Shown here one piece after another: positions 17,442-26,357 of a DNA stretch of 42,666 bases. The notes beneath the pieces were generated by a model. It was not told the DNA's origin and did not search any database. It saw only the letters and a program-made list of their open reading frames with translations. The stretch comes from Acetofilamentum sp. (GTDB lineage: Bacteria > Bacteroidota > Bacteroidia > Bacteroidales > DYOH01). The position numbers were made by a program, and so were the translations under genes. The stretch is taken from contig DYOH01000026.1 of assembly GCA_020720625.1 (NCBI GenBank), positions 1 to 42,666 of the forward strand. The letters are read 5' to 3'. How positions within the stretch are numbered: the first letter of the stretch is position 1; each line of letters begins with the position of its first letter.

Positions 17442-18572
17442 ATGGCAAAGAGAGATTATTACGAGATTTTAGGAGTGAGCAAAAATGCCAGTGCCGAGGA
17501 ATTAAAAAAAGCATACCGAAAACTGGCAATACAATTTCACCCCGATAAAAATCCGGGAAATGCCGAGGCCGAAGATAAGTTTAAAGAAGCCGCCGAAGCT
17601 TACGAAGTGTTGAGCAACGAAGATAAACGCGCTAAATACGACAGATTTGGTCATGCCGGAATGAGCGGAGCAGGTGGCTTTAGCGGTGGCGGAATGAATA
17701 TGGATGATATTTTCTCCCATTTTGGCGATATCTTTGGTTTTGGTGGTTTTGGCGGAGGACGAAGTTCAGGTGGACGCAGGGTTCGTAAGGGTACCAACCT
17801 GAGAGTGAAGGTACGTTTAAATATGCACGATATGGTGCATGGCGTAGAAAAGAAACTTAAAGTGCGAAAACATGTGGCCTGCGATGCTTGTAGCGGAACA
17901 GGTTCCGAAGACGGACAAACATCTACTTGCCCAACCTGTAATGGTCGCGGACAAGTTACTCAGGTGGCACAAACTTTTTTGGGTGCCATGCAATCTACCA
18001 GCACTTGCCCAACATGTAATGGCGAAGGTTCTATTGTAAAGAATAAATGCCGCAAATGTGCCGGAGAAGGCATTGTGCAGGGGGAAGAAGTTATTGAAGT
18101 ACAACTTCCGGCCGGAATTACCGATGGCATGCAATTGTCTGTTAGTCAGAAAGGTAATGCCGCGCCACGTGGTGGTATCAATGGCGATTTGATTGTGCTT
18201 ATTGAAGAAGAAGAGCATCCGGATTTGGAAAGACACGGTAAAGATTTGTTATATCAGTTAAACGTTTCATTCCCAGATGCGGTACTTGGCACGCAGTCCG
18301 AAATACCTACGGTTGACGGAAAAGTAAAGGTAAAGATTGAACCGGGAACACAGGCCGGAAAAATTCTGCGTTTGCGCGGAAAAGGATTGCCCGATGTAAA
18401 CGGATATGGAACCGGCGATATTTTGGTAAGAATCAACGTGTTTGTGCCCAAAACCATTAACAAAGAGGAGCGCAAATTATTGGAAAAGCTACTCGAATCC
18501 GAAAATTTTAATGCTTCAAAAGCCGAAAAGGAAAGAGGGTTTTTTAGCAAAATGAGAGATTTTTTTGAATAA
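17442..18572 (+). CDS. dnaJ: Chaperone DnaJ (type I Hsp40)
   Basis: Delivers unfolded clients to DnaK and stimulates its ATPase. The J domain (about 1-70) has the HPD motif in QFHPDKN. A Gly/Phe-rich linker (about 77-110) follows. Four zinc-binding CxxCxGxG repeats are present ([32 protein letters not shown]), then the two beta-barrel client-binding domains. At 376 residues it is a complete type I protein. It is the last gene of the grpE-dnaJ pair and is closed by the strong terminator at 18591-18630. Confidence 0.97.
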   Translation: MAKRDYYEILGVSKNASAEELKKAYRKLAIQFHPDKNPGNAEAEDKFKEAAEAYEVLSNEDKRAKYDRFGHAGMSGAGGFSGGGMNMDDIFSHFGDIFGFGGFGGGRSSGGRRVRKGTNLRVKVRLNMHDMVHGVEKKLKVRKHVACDACSGTGSEDGQTSTCPTCNGRGQVTQVAQTFLGAMQSTSTCPTCNGEGSIVKNKCRKCAGEGIVQGEEVIEVQLPAGITDGMQLSVSQKGNAAPRGGINGDLIVLIEEEEHPDLERHGKDLLYQLNVSFPDAVLGTQSEIPTVDGKVKVKIEPGTQAGKILRLRGKGLPDVNGYGTGDILVRINVFVPKTINKEERKLLEKLLESENFNASKAEKERGFFSKMRDFFE

Positions 18573-18590
18573 TATAGCCTATTGTAGAGC

Positions 18591-18630
18591 AAAAACCTTG
18601 TAAAAGTATTTTTTACAAGGTTTTTTGTTT
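18591..18630 (+). terminator. Rho-independent terminator between dnaJ and the TonB pseudogene
   Basis: Perfect 15-bp stem AAAAACCTTGTAAAA / TTTTACAAGGTTTTT with a 5-base loop, followed by TTTGTTTT on the plus strand. The A-rich left arm lets it act for the convergent minus-strand gene too, whose stop is at its right edge. Confidence 0.9.
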
Positions 18631-19903
18631 TAAAATGAGTATGAATAACTTATTGATGGTAAAATAGGGAAAATAGTTAAACTGTGCAGACTAAGTTCCG
18701 ATTTTGAATTATAATCGTAATAATAGTAATACGGATTTTTTCTATTATATAGGTTTAATACACTAAAATTCCATTCAATATGTGCATTCTTTTTTTGCTT
18801 TTTAAGTGTAAGATTTATATCTAATCTGTGGTAATTTGGTAGTCTGAAATTGTTTTTTTGCGGATAATAATAAATGGTATTTTGATCATAGTCGTAATCA
18901 TGACCAGTATTATGTTCATACGGAATTACATATTTTTGGGTTGCTACCGTCAGCAGATTTCCGGTATAGAAAAGCCAATTGGCCGAAAAACTTACTTTCG
19001 GACTAATTTCAAATATTGCAACAGCCGAGAGTGTATGTCGCCTATCGTATTGGTAATAATACGCTTTGCCATAATTGATATTAGGGAATTGCCGGTAACT
19101 TTTGGCCCAGGTATACGAAATCCAATAATTAAATTTCGTTTGGGTACTTTCAAGTAAAAATTCTACCCCGTAAGCTGTGCCCTTTCCATTTTTTTCTAGT
19201 CTTTGTTCCCAATTGGATGAACCAATGGCAAATGAATTTCCGTCTTTGAAAGTTAATAAGTTATTCATTTTTTTGAAATAACTATCAATGCTCAATTGCG
19301 TGTTCTCAAAGGGTGTGGCTGTTTTAAATCCTATGGAATATTGGTATGCCGTTTCGGGCAGGATATTTTTCGACGAAGGAAACCACAAATCAAAAGGCAT
19401 GTTGATATTTGAAGATGAAATCAGGTGCAAAAACTGCGTCATTTTGGTGAAGGATGAAAAAAGACTGATATTTTTAGCCAAATCTACTTTCACACTTAAT
19501 CGGGGCTCAAAACTGTAATAAAAAGTATCGGCAGAGAAAAATGCTGCATTGTTTATTCCCATTTTAATGGACGTTTTACTATTCAATGTCCATTCATCTT
19601 CTAAGTAAATGCTTGCTTCTGATGTGTTTATGATTGTTGTAGGAATGTATTTATTCGTGGTATCTATATTTATTCCGCTTGAATAATAGCGAAATCCGCC
19701 CGGATTAAACTTGTGATGAATGGCATTGATGCCGTAGTTTATGGTATTGCAAATGGAATAGGCTCTTTACCAATAGAATCCAATACATAGCCGCTAATTT
19801 TTACTTTTTGGCTAAATACCGGTTGATTCAATATCAAAAAAAGGGAAAAGAGTACTATAATTTGTCTGCTGAGAATTAATTTTTGTCTGTCAAAAATTGC
19901 CAT
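18630..19903 (-). pseudogene. TonB-dependent receptor, internal deletion removing the plug and early barrel
   Basis: The N-terminal 54 codons (19903 down to the stop at 19739-19741) encode a signal peptide ending near VFSQ. They continue with KVKISGYVLDSIGKEPIPFA, the start of the carboxypeptidase-like domain that precedes many Bacteroidota receptors. In another frame, directly after this point, comes NTINYGINAIHHKFNPGGF, the middle of a receptor barrel. It continues for about 370 residues to a C-terminus ending in SYSYSF. The plug domain and first barrel strands, which I estimate at several hundred residues, are missing. The start overlaps the preceding outer-membrane protein gene, as in an operon. 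The downstream part stays open, so the loss looks recent. Confidence 0.85.
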
Positions 19904-20553
19904 TTTATACCAAAATTTATTGCAGTAAAGTTTATTGGAGCATTTTTTAGTCCAAAGCTTGTATTATTTGTGTTGCTATACGAATAGCTGCTTTCTATTG
20001 ACACGCGGTTGGGAATAATGCAAGCAGATAACAAAACAGCCCCTTGATAACCGAATGTAAAATCTTTTTCAGTATGACGTTCTTCTAAAAAAATCAGCGT
20101 TTGATTGCCTTCTTCCGAGTATGTTTGAATATAATAAGCATAGTATTTTTCATGGTAGGCGTATTTAGCCAAGGCACTGATTTTTAAACTCAAAAATTTG
20201 TATTTCAACAAACGGTAGTTTAAACCCAAGAAGTACCCAATTTCACCATAAGATGGTACAACCGATGATTTTGGGTTTACAGTTCGAAAAACAGATAGTA
20301 GCGTTGGGTCGCTGATGGTATTTTCGTTCCAATATGAATTTGAATGATGGAAAGTGTTTAATTCAAGCCCGTTTTCAATTTCAAATTTATCTAATTGATA
20401 TCCATAAGTTACCCTTAAAGAGTTTCCTTTATCGAAATAGTATTTCAAATCGTCGTTTAATTTATTGATTGAGAAATTCGCTTTGATGTAACTTTGTGAG
20501 AATAAATTTGTTGATATTGTGGCAATGATGAGTATAGCAATAATTTTCTTCAT
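19876..20553 (-). CDS. Small outer-membrane beta-barrel-like protein of the DUF4249 locus
   Basis: A 225-residue exported protein of unknown function. The start at 20553 gives a clean signal peptide (MKKIIAILIIATISTNLFSQ); the frame is open further upstream to 20631, but that part overlaps the previous gene. The mature protein alternates polar and aromatic residues in short strands and ends in a strand (NFGIKWQFL), as expected of a small porin-like barrel. It begins 4 bases after the DUF4249 stop, and the TonB receptor start overlaps its end. The three genes probably form one transcript. Confidence 0.65.
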   Translation of the reverse strand: MKKIIAILIIATISTNLFSQSYIKANFSINKLNDDLKYYFDKGNSLRVTYGYQLDKFEIENGLELNTFHHSNSYWNENTISDPTLLSVFRTVNPKSSVVPSYGEIGYFLGLNYRLLKYKFLSLKISALAKYAYHEKYYAYYIQTYSEEGNQTLIFLEERHTEKDFTFGYQGAVLLSACIIPNRVSIESSYSYSNTNNTSFGLKNAPINFTAINFGIKWQFLTDKN

Positions 20554-20557
20554 AGTT

Positions 20558-21553
20558 TTATTTGGTTGATGTGTTTTTATATTCAATTTTTTGTTCAATA
20601 GCAGAATAAGCAGCAAATATGCCCAAGCCATTTGAAATATTGGAAAACATAGAAGTAGGTTCTCCCGATAACATGAATTGTATTAAATCTTCATCACTTT
20701 TTATTTCGTAAATATTCTGACTGTAAAGGTGTTTTGTCATATAATAAAGATAATCGTAATAGGCTTTACTAATTTTTTTTACGTAGGCAAAACATATAGT
20801 TTGATCGAAATAATAAACAATAGAGTCGTTGTATTGTATCGCTATAATGGGAAAATTTTCCACTTCAAGCTGAATTTCGTATTTCTGGCCGTTAAAACTC
20901 GAATCTGAGAAAAATACAGAACCCGGATTGTAACTAAATATATCGTTTGAGAGCGTCAAATCAGTGTTTATAAGTTCAAAATCCAGATCGTCTTTTGTTT
21001 CGGTTATTTGATACATAGAATCCGGGGGGTAATAATGAAAAAGCTTAATCTCATAATAATCTTTTGATAGTTTATCGTCTTGCAACGTTATAACTACTTT
21101 TGTGATTTCCTGATTTTCTTCATTTACTTTGTAAGGGTGGTTAAAATAGCATTCACTTAAAACAGGATGCGCAGGTATAGAGTCAAATGCTGCTGTTAAG
21201 GAATTATCCGGCAAGCTAATCTCTATGGAATATTTGTTTTCCGGAAAAACAGCTTCCTTGCTTGCGTAAAGTCCGTTTTCGAGATAATTCAAATCTGATT
21301 TGTAAAGATTATTTTCGAAAAGTTGAATGCTTGCTTCGGATTCAATTACAATTTCGTTTTGCCAAATATTTTGGCTGTACATTAATTGAATTTTTAAGGT
21401 ACTATCGGGATTAAATAAAGAATTAACAACGAGAATGGGCTTCTCGTTGTTAATTCTAAGCGCTATCTCTTCTGTGCAAGCAGAAAATGAAAGTATTTGT
21501 AATAATAATATAAATTGTATAAAATAAATTTTCATTAAAACAGGGTTTTTCAT
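20558..21553 (-). CDS. DUF4249 outer-membrane lipoprotein
   Basis: A 331-residue lipoprotein of the Bacteroidota family DUF4249, normally encoded next to a TonB-dependent receptor. A second methionine (21535) begins a typical lipoprotein signal, MKIYFIQFILLLQILSFSAC, with the cysteine as lipidation site. The family pattern is seen in EKPILVVNSLFNPDSTLKI and later in DYYEIKLFHY. The upstream ATG at 21553 overlaps the previous stop (TAATG), suggesting coupled translation, so either start may be used. The reading frame is intact although its receptor and upstream neighbours are broken. It may take part in surface capture of a nutrient for the receptor. Confidence 0.8.
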   Translation of the reverse strand: MKNPVLMKIYFIQFILLLQILSFSACTEEIALRINNEKPILVVNSLFNPDSTLKIQLMYSQNIWQNEIVIESEASIQLFENNLYKSDLNYLENGLYASKEAVFPENKYSIEISLPDNSLTAAFDSIPAHPVLSECYFNHPYKVNEENQEITKVVITLQDDKLSKDYYEIKLFHYYPPDSMYQITETKDDLDFELINTDLTLSNDIFSYNPGSVFFSDSSFNGQKYEIQLEVENFPIIAIQYNDSIVYYFDQTICFAYVKKISKAYYDYLYYMTKHLYSQNIYEIKSDEDLIQFMLSGEPTSMFSNISNGLGIFAAYSAIEQKIEYKNTSTK

Positions 21554-22648
21554 TAATAAATACCAAAACCTAAGTATCTTCTATAGTCTAAATTGAAGGA
21601 AAGTCCAACTCCTTCGGCTTTTAAGTTCCAGATAGATTCTTTAACATCATAGGGCTTACCATAATAATCATTTCCATCATTGGGTAGAATGTAAGTATAG
21701 GACGTTGATTTAATATGACCGTAATATTTGTTGAAATATACTTTTTGAGAAAGAAGTCCATTATTTTCATTATGCAACCATGTATAATTCCCATCAACAG
21801 TACAATATAAATTATCGAGCCTCCACACCCAACCGTTTGATAAACTCCAATCATGTCTCCAACATGTAAATTCAATCCATCCAAATGTATGTGTCTGTAA
21901 TCCGTTTATTACTCTTACATAAGTTTCTTGTATCTGAACTTTTCTATAATTTTTAGTGATGGAAACTGGTGTATTAGACAGACTTATGCTGATTGGAGTA
22001 GGATTCGGATCTGGGTCTGGTTCTGGATCTAACTCGTCAATTGGAACTGATTTTATCTTTATTACAGATCTGTTAGATGTATTAAGGTCAATTTTATTTT
22101 TTTTCAAATAGTTCCCATCTGTATACAATACTATTTGGTCGGGTTCAAATTGCCAAAGCGTATCATTTATTATGATTAATCCATTCTCATTAACAAGCGT
22201 GGTGAAAATTTTGTTTGTCAATGAAAGAACTGTTGAAGAATCATCTGTTTGGATTTCTTTTAGTATTCCTTTTTTTAAATACTTTTGAGTAAAAGGTGCA
22301 TATTTATGGATGGTTCCGTTCTTTATTCCTTCTATTATTTCATCCTCCGAAAATTTGCTAGAAAGATTATTAGAATATTTACTGTTTTTCAACAAATGAC
22401 TCTTTTAAAATTGTTTGTTGCGATGTAAACTGTAATTCTTTTTCCCAATTAGCAATTTGAATTTCTGTCAGATTGTTCTGCGAAAGTTGTAAATTTATTA
22501 CATCTGCGAAAGAATTGAAAACAAGTATTCCATTCTTTTGCTTTACTGTAATACCATTTTCTTTCGTAAATTCTTTTTCAATTATCTCATTATTAAGACA
22601 AGACGAAAGTCATAATGTTGCTAATGCGAATAAATAAAAATGTTTCAT
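21553..22648 (-). pseudogene. Exported lipoprotein gene with a stop codon and a frameshift
   Basis: Translation from the ATG at 22648 gives MKHFYLFALATL, then TGA (22610-22612), then the lipobox LSSC. So the signal peptide is interrupted just before its lipidation site. The frame continues to a stop at 22379-22381, where the coding sense jumps to another frame: KYSNNLSSKFSEDEI and about 270 further residues, ending LGFGIY. One extra A in the A-run near 22385-22389 would explain the shift. The downstream part has a Pro/Asp linker (DPEPDPDPNPTP) and an aromatic C-terminal domain that I do not recognise. A promoter-like box lies just upstream, and the stop overlaps the DUF4249 start. Confidence 0.8.
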
Positions 22649-22674
22649 GTTTGTTATTATTAGGTTATTTTTTA

Positions 22675-22682
22675 CAAAAATA
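22675..22682 (-). promoter_or_regulatory. Promoter of the broken lipoprotein/DUF4249 operon
   Basis: On the minus strand TATTTTTG matches TAnnTTTG, with a TTG 18 bases further upstream (22701-22703). It lies 26 bases before the lipoprotein ATG. The promoter looks intact although two genes behind it are broken. Confidence 0.6.
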
Positions 22683-22769
22683 ATATAATTTTATATTATG
22701 CAAAAAAAGATGATATTATTTGCATAGTTAAATACAAGGAATTTTATTTTTTGTTTAAAAAATTTTGAA

Positions 22770-24002
22770 TTAATTCACCAAGCTATCCACAACTTGCACC
22801 ATTGGCTCATTTTGTGTGTATACTGTATCAGGTTCAAAGTTTTCTTCGTTTTCAAAAACGGGCATATTGTATTGAAAACTACCGGGGAATAATTCGTTGA
22901 TTAATTCCCGGTAACTGCTTAAAAATAAGCTTGTTCGCTTGTTTGAGATAATAAATAAGCTAAATTGTTCGTGTGGTAGTTTAACATACAAGGAGTTGTT
23001 GCCGTGCCACCATCCCGGGTGGTAAACCATGGTTTGGTTGTTGGGCATTTTTTGCAATCGCCAGCCATAGCCGTAATCTTTGAAAAATTCCTTTTTCGAT
23101 GGTGGCGGCGTAAAAGCTTTTTCCAAGGTACTTTTTCGTACAATTCTTCCGCTGTTTAGCGCTTCGTCCCACAAAAATAAATCGTTCACGGTAGAATAAA
23201 CACCTTTATCTCCAAAAACATCATCAAAAATGTTGTCTTCTGCAATTTGTTTTGGTGAGTTATGGCCAAGGGCCAGTTGCGCATATTCTTTTGCTCGTTT
23301 TGGTTCATAAATAAAAGTATGCTTTAAACTGGCAGCATCGAAAATGTATTTTTGCATAAACTCAGGAAAGCTCATGCCCGAAATTTTTTCTACAATGGCC
23401 GCCAATACTGCATAATTGGTGTTGGTGTAGTCGAACCTGGTATTGGGGTTTGCATATTTTGTCGGTTTGTATTTGCTTATAAATTGCATGAGCTTTTGAT
23501 TATTGAGTGGCACATAAGATGCTATCAATGAATCGTTAAAGTAAAAGTATTCAGGTAAGCCCGAACGATGTTGCAGCAGCATTTCTATGGTAATTCCCAG
23601 GTACGGAAAATCAGGGAAATACAATTGTACGGTATCCTGAAAACTCAGTAAGCCTTTGTCGAAGAGCATCATAATGGCAGCCGATGTAAACTGTTTAGAT
23701 ACAGATGCCAACTGTGTGGCATGATTTGCTGTAAGTGGCTGACTGTTTGGGATATCTGCAAAGCCATTGCTCGCTCTAAAAATTACTTTCCCTTTATATG
23801 CAGCCAGAATACTGCCGTTAAAATCGTAAGAAACCAGATTTTTGTAGTATTTCTCGATAATTAAGCTTAATTCATTTTTTTCTATTTTAAGCGAAGGCTC
23901 TTCGTACAAAGGAGCAATTATACTTCCGTCGGAGGTATAATTATGCGGGTGTACGAGAATTAGTATAAAAGTTAGGAGCAGGTATTTCAGATTGCGTTTC
24001 AT
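22770..24002 (-). CDS. Serine beta-lactamase-fold hydrolase (class C/AmpC-like family)
   Basis: Exported 410-residue serine hydrolase of the penicillin-binding/beta-lactamase superfamily (Pfam Beta-lactamase). A hydrophobic N-terminus acts as a signal peptide or anchor. The nucleophile motif SVSK is at 100-103, the YxN motif appears as YTNTNY, and HPGWWHG supplies the third HxG-type element that replaces KTG in esterase- and peptidase-like members. A C-terminal tail of about 40 residues is acidic and proline-containing. Such proteins are usually D-peptidases or esterases rather than antibiotic-resistance enzymes. It begins 15 bases after parE and is probably read through with it. Confidence 0.85.
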   Translation of the reverse strand: MKRNLKYLLLTFILILVHPHNYTSDGSIIAPLYEEPSLKIEKNELSLIIEKYYKNLVSYDFNGSILAAYKGKVIFRASNGFADIPNSQPLTANHATQLASVSKQFTSAAIMMLFDKGLLSFQDTVQLYFPDFPYLGITIEMLLQHRSGLPEYFYFNDSLIASYVPLNNQKLMQFISKYKPTKYANPNTRFDYTNTNYAVLAAIVEKISGMSFPEFMQKYIFDAASLKHTFIYEPKRAKEYAQLALGHNSPKQIAEDNIFDDVFGDKGVYSTVNDLFLWDEALNSGRIVRKSTLEKAFTPPPSKKEFFKDYGYGWRLQKMPNNQTMVYHPGWWHGNNSLYVKLPHEQFSLFIISNKRTSLFLSSYRELINELFPGSFQYNMPVFENEENFEPDTVYTQNEPMVQVVDSLVN

Positions 24003-24017
24003 TTTGTCTTATCTATT

Positions 24018-25850
24018 TTAAAGCACCTCTTCATCTACTTTCAGGTTATCGATTATAAAGTCTTGCCTTGTGGGTGTATTTTTGCCCATGTAAAAATCAA
24101 GAAGTTGGTCGATATTATCTTCTTTTTTTAGACTAACGCTATCCAATCGAATGTCTTTTCCGATAAAATGTTTGAATTCGTCGGGCGAAATTTCTCCCAA
24201 ACCTTTAAAACGGGTAATTTCAGGATTTGGTCCAAGCTCTTCTATGGCAGCGTTTTGCTCTTCGTCGCTGTAGCAGTATATAGTTTTCTTTTTGTTTCTT
24301 ACCCTAAAAAGAGGGGTTTGCAAAATATATAAATGACCATATTTTACTAAATCTGGAAAAAACTTGAGAAAGAATGTGGTAAGCAATAACCTGATGTGCA
24401 TTCCGTCAACATCGGCATCGGTGGCTACAATAACTTTGTTGTATCGTAGGTTCTCCATTCCTTCTTCAATATTTAATGCAGCCTGCAAGAGATTAAACTC
24501 CTCGTTTTCATAGACTATTTTTTTTGTTAAGCCATACGTATTAAGAGGTTTACCCCTAAGGCTGAAAACCGCTTGGGTATTTACATTTCTCGATTTGGTA
24601 ATGCTACCGCTGGCAGAATCACCTTCTGTGATAAAAATCATGGTTCCGTCGGCTTCTTCGGCATCTGTGTTGTAGTGAAATCGGCAATCGCGTAGTTTTT
24701 TGTTGTGCAAACTAACTTTTTTGGCTCTTTCGCGGGCAATTTTCTGTATCCCGCTAATGGCTTTTCGCTCTTTTTCTGCATCCTGAATTTTTCGGAGTAA
24801 AATTTGAGCAGTTTCGGGGTTTTTGTGCAAATAATCGTTGAGGTGTTTCCCTAAAAAATCCACAATAAAGTTTCGAATGCTCACACCGTCGGGCGTCATG
24901 TTTTTTGAGCCTAATTTTGTTTTAGTTTGCGATTCGAAAACCGGTTCTTCTACCTTTATGCTAATGGCAGTCATGATAGAAGCTCTAATATCGGAAACAT
25001 CAAGGTCTTTTTTGTAGAAATCGCGTATGGTTTTCACAACGGCTTCTTTAAAGGCAAGTAAATGGGTTCCACCTTGCGAAGTGTGCTGTCCGTTTACAAA
25101 GGTATAATACTCTTCACCGTAGTGACTGCTGTGAGTAATGGCTACTTCAATGTCAGTACCTTTGAGATGAATAATAGGGTAGAGGCCTTCGGAGCTCATG
25201 TTTTCGTTGAGCAAATCGAGCAAACCGTTGCGCGAGTAATATGCTTTATCGTTAAAGTTGATGGTAAGTCCCGAGTTTAGATACACATAATTGCGCAGCA
25301 TGGTTTCGAGATATTCCATTTTGTAAATATATTCCTGAAAGAGTGTATTATCTGGTACAAAAACAATTTCTGTTCCGTTTGGCTTATTTGATTTGGTTTC
25401 GGGTAAATCGCGAACCAAATTGCCTTGCGAATATTCTATCTCTTTAACCATTCCTTCGCGATACGAACGAATAATAAAGCTCGACGAAAGGGCATTTACC
25501 GCTTTTATACCCACACCATTTAATCCAACCGATTTTTTAAAAACTTTTGAATCGTATTTGGCACCGGTATTCATTTTCGACGATACGTCCATAACTTTAC
25601 CCAGTGGAATTCCACGCCCAAAATCTCTTATTCTAACCTGACCATCGGCAACGGAGACTTCTATTTTATTACCGTAGCCCATCATGTATTCGTCTATAGA
25701 GTTGTCGAAAACTTCTTTAAAAAGGATATATATTCCGTCGTCGGGCGAAGAGCCATCACCAAGTTTTCCGATATACATTCCCGGCCTGTGGCGGATATGT
25801 TCTTTCCAATCCAGTGTTTTTATGGTATCTTCCGAATATTTTGCTGTCAT
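24018..25850 (-). CDS. parE: DNA topoisomerase IV subunit B
   Basis: ATPase subunit of a type IIA topoisomerase, decatenating chromosomes with ParC. The GHKL ATPase domain shows [15 protein letters not shown] (catalytic region), RDFGRGIP and [14 protein letters not shown]. The transducer and TOPRIM domains follow, with ITEGDSASG and the metal-binding [13 protein letters not shown]. At 610 residues it is the compact form and lacks the insertions of GyrB. The N-terminal sequence and length fit the Bacteroidota ParE type rather than GyrB, though the distinction is not absolute. No subunit A gene follows; a beta-lactamase-fold gene is downstream instead. Confidence 0.88.
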   Translation of the reverse strand: MTAKYSEDTIKTLDWKEHIRHRPGMYIGKLGDGSSPDDGIYILFKEVFDNSIDEYMMGYGNKIEVSVADGQVRIRDFGRGIPLGKVMDVSSKMNTGAKYDSKVFKKSVGLNGVGIKAVNALSSSFIIRSYREGMVKEIEYSQGNLVRDLPETKSNKPNGTEIVFVPDNTLFQEYIYKMEYLETMLRNYVYLNSGLTINFNDKAYYSRNGLLDLLNENMSSEGLYPIIHLKGTDIEVAITHSSHYGEEYYTFVNGQHTSQGGTHLLAFKEAVVKTIRDFYKKDLDVSDIRASIMTAISIKVEEPVFESQTKTKLGSKNMTPDGVSIRNFIVDFLGKHLNDYLHKNPETAQILLRKIQDAEKERKAISGIQKIARERAKKVSLHNKKLRDCRFHYNTDAEEADGTMIFITEGDSASGSITKSRNVNTQAVFSLRGKPLNTYGLTKKIVYENEEFNLLQAALNIEEGMENLRYNKVIVATDADVDGMHIRLLLTTFFLKFFPDLVKYGHLYILQTPLFRVRNKKKTIYCYSDEEQNAAIEELGPNPEITRFKGLGEISPDEFKHFIGKDIRLDSVSLKKEDNIDQLLDFYMGKNTPTRQDFIIDNLKVDEEVL

Positions 25851-25868
25851 TTTAATTCAAAATTTGCG

Positions 25869-25876
25869 CAAATATA
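25869..25876 (-). promoter_or_regulatory. Promoter -7 box of parE
   Basis: TATATTTG on the minus strand, 18 bases before the parE start codon, which implies a very short leader. A TTG-like element sits about 16 bases further upstream. The remainder of 25851-26150 shows only this box and the terminator at 26093-26126. Confidence 0.5.
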
Positions 25877-26092
25877 AAAAAAATGATATGTACAACATGG
25901 GGTATTTTAGAAAAGTTATAAACATTTGCTAATAAAATTATTAACAATCGAACAAAAGTGCCCTGTTCATTGAGCTTGTGCAATGGCTCAAAAAGGTGAA
26001 AAATCAAAAGGATAAAGTGAAAATAATCGGTGATTAGTTTGTTTAAAGTAATAATTTTTGATTTTGTATATTCACATGCTTTTTGCATGCAA

Positions 26093-26126
26093 TAAAAAAA
26101 GACTGTGTTTATTATCGCACAGCCTA
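26093..26126 (-). terminator. Terminator of the sensor/66-residue protein operon
   Basis: On the minus strand the stem AGGCTGTG / CACAGTCT (8 bp with one G-U pair, loop of 10) is followed by seven T. It begins 25 bases after the stop of the 66-residue protein and separates that operon from parE. Confidence 0.8.
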
Positions 26127-26150
26127 TTTTTTGCACTTTGGAGTCAGAAA

Positions 26151-26351
26151 TTAATTGTACTTATAGGTATTAAATTTATTTCTGATGGTTTCCATTAATT
26201 GTTCTTTTAATGCTTTTTCGTGGATTTCCTGAAATTTATCCGTAAGAATATTGATGAATTCAACTTTAGTGAATGGAATTTCTTCCGAATCCCAGTTAAG
26301 TTCAAAAACATCGTCCACAAATTGTTTTATTTCGTCTCTAAAATTAATCAT
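26151..26351 (-). CDS. Small acidic protein downstream of the GAF/PAS sensor
   Basis: A 66-residue protein beginning MINFRDEIKQFVDDVFELNW. It is acidic and predicted mostly helical, with no signal peptide, membrane segment or metal motif. I do not recognise a family. It starts 6 bases after the stop of the GAF/PAS sensor gene and is followed by its own terminator, so the two are very probably one transcription unit. The short hydrophobic heptads (for example FINILTDKFQEIHEKALKEQ) would suit a protein-protein interaction partner. A role as partner or output for the sensor is inferred from position only. Confidence 0.7.
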   Translation of the reverse strand: MINFRDEIKQFVDDVFELNWDSEEIPFTKVEFINILTDKFQEIHEKALKEQLMETIRNKFNTYKYN

Positions 26352-26357
26352 ATATGG

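Noticed and set aside
17817-18236. 139-codon open frame antisense to dnaJ
   Set aside because: It lies wholly over conserved dnaJ zinc-finger and client-binding sequence, so it is a shadow of that gene's codon use.
22610-22612. TGA in the lipoprotein gene as a recoded codon (Trp or selenocysteine)
   Set aside because: TGA is a normal stop in ykgJ and hldA, tryptophan is encoded by TGG throughout, and a second lesion lies downstream in the same gene.
22770-24002. Antibiotic-resistance beta-lactamase
   Set aside because: The SxxK and YxN motifs are present, but the third motif is HPG-type and the overall sequence resembles the broad serine-hydrolase family, not known AmpC enzymes.
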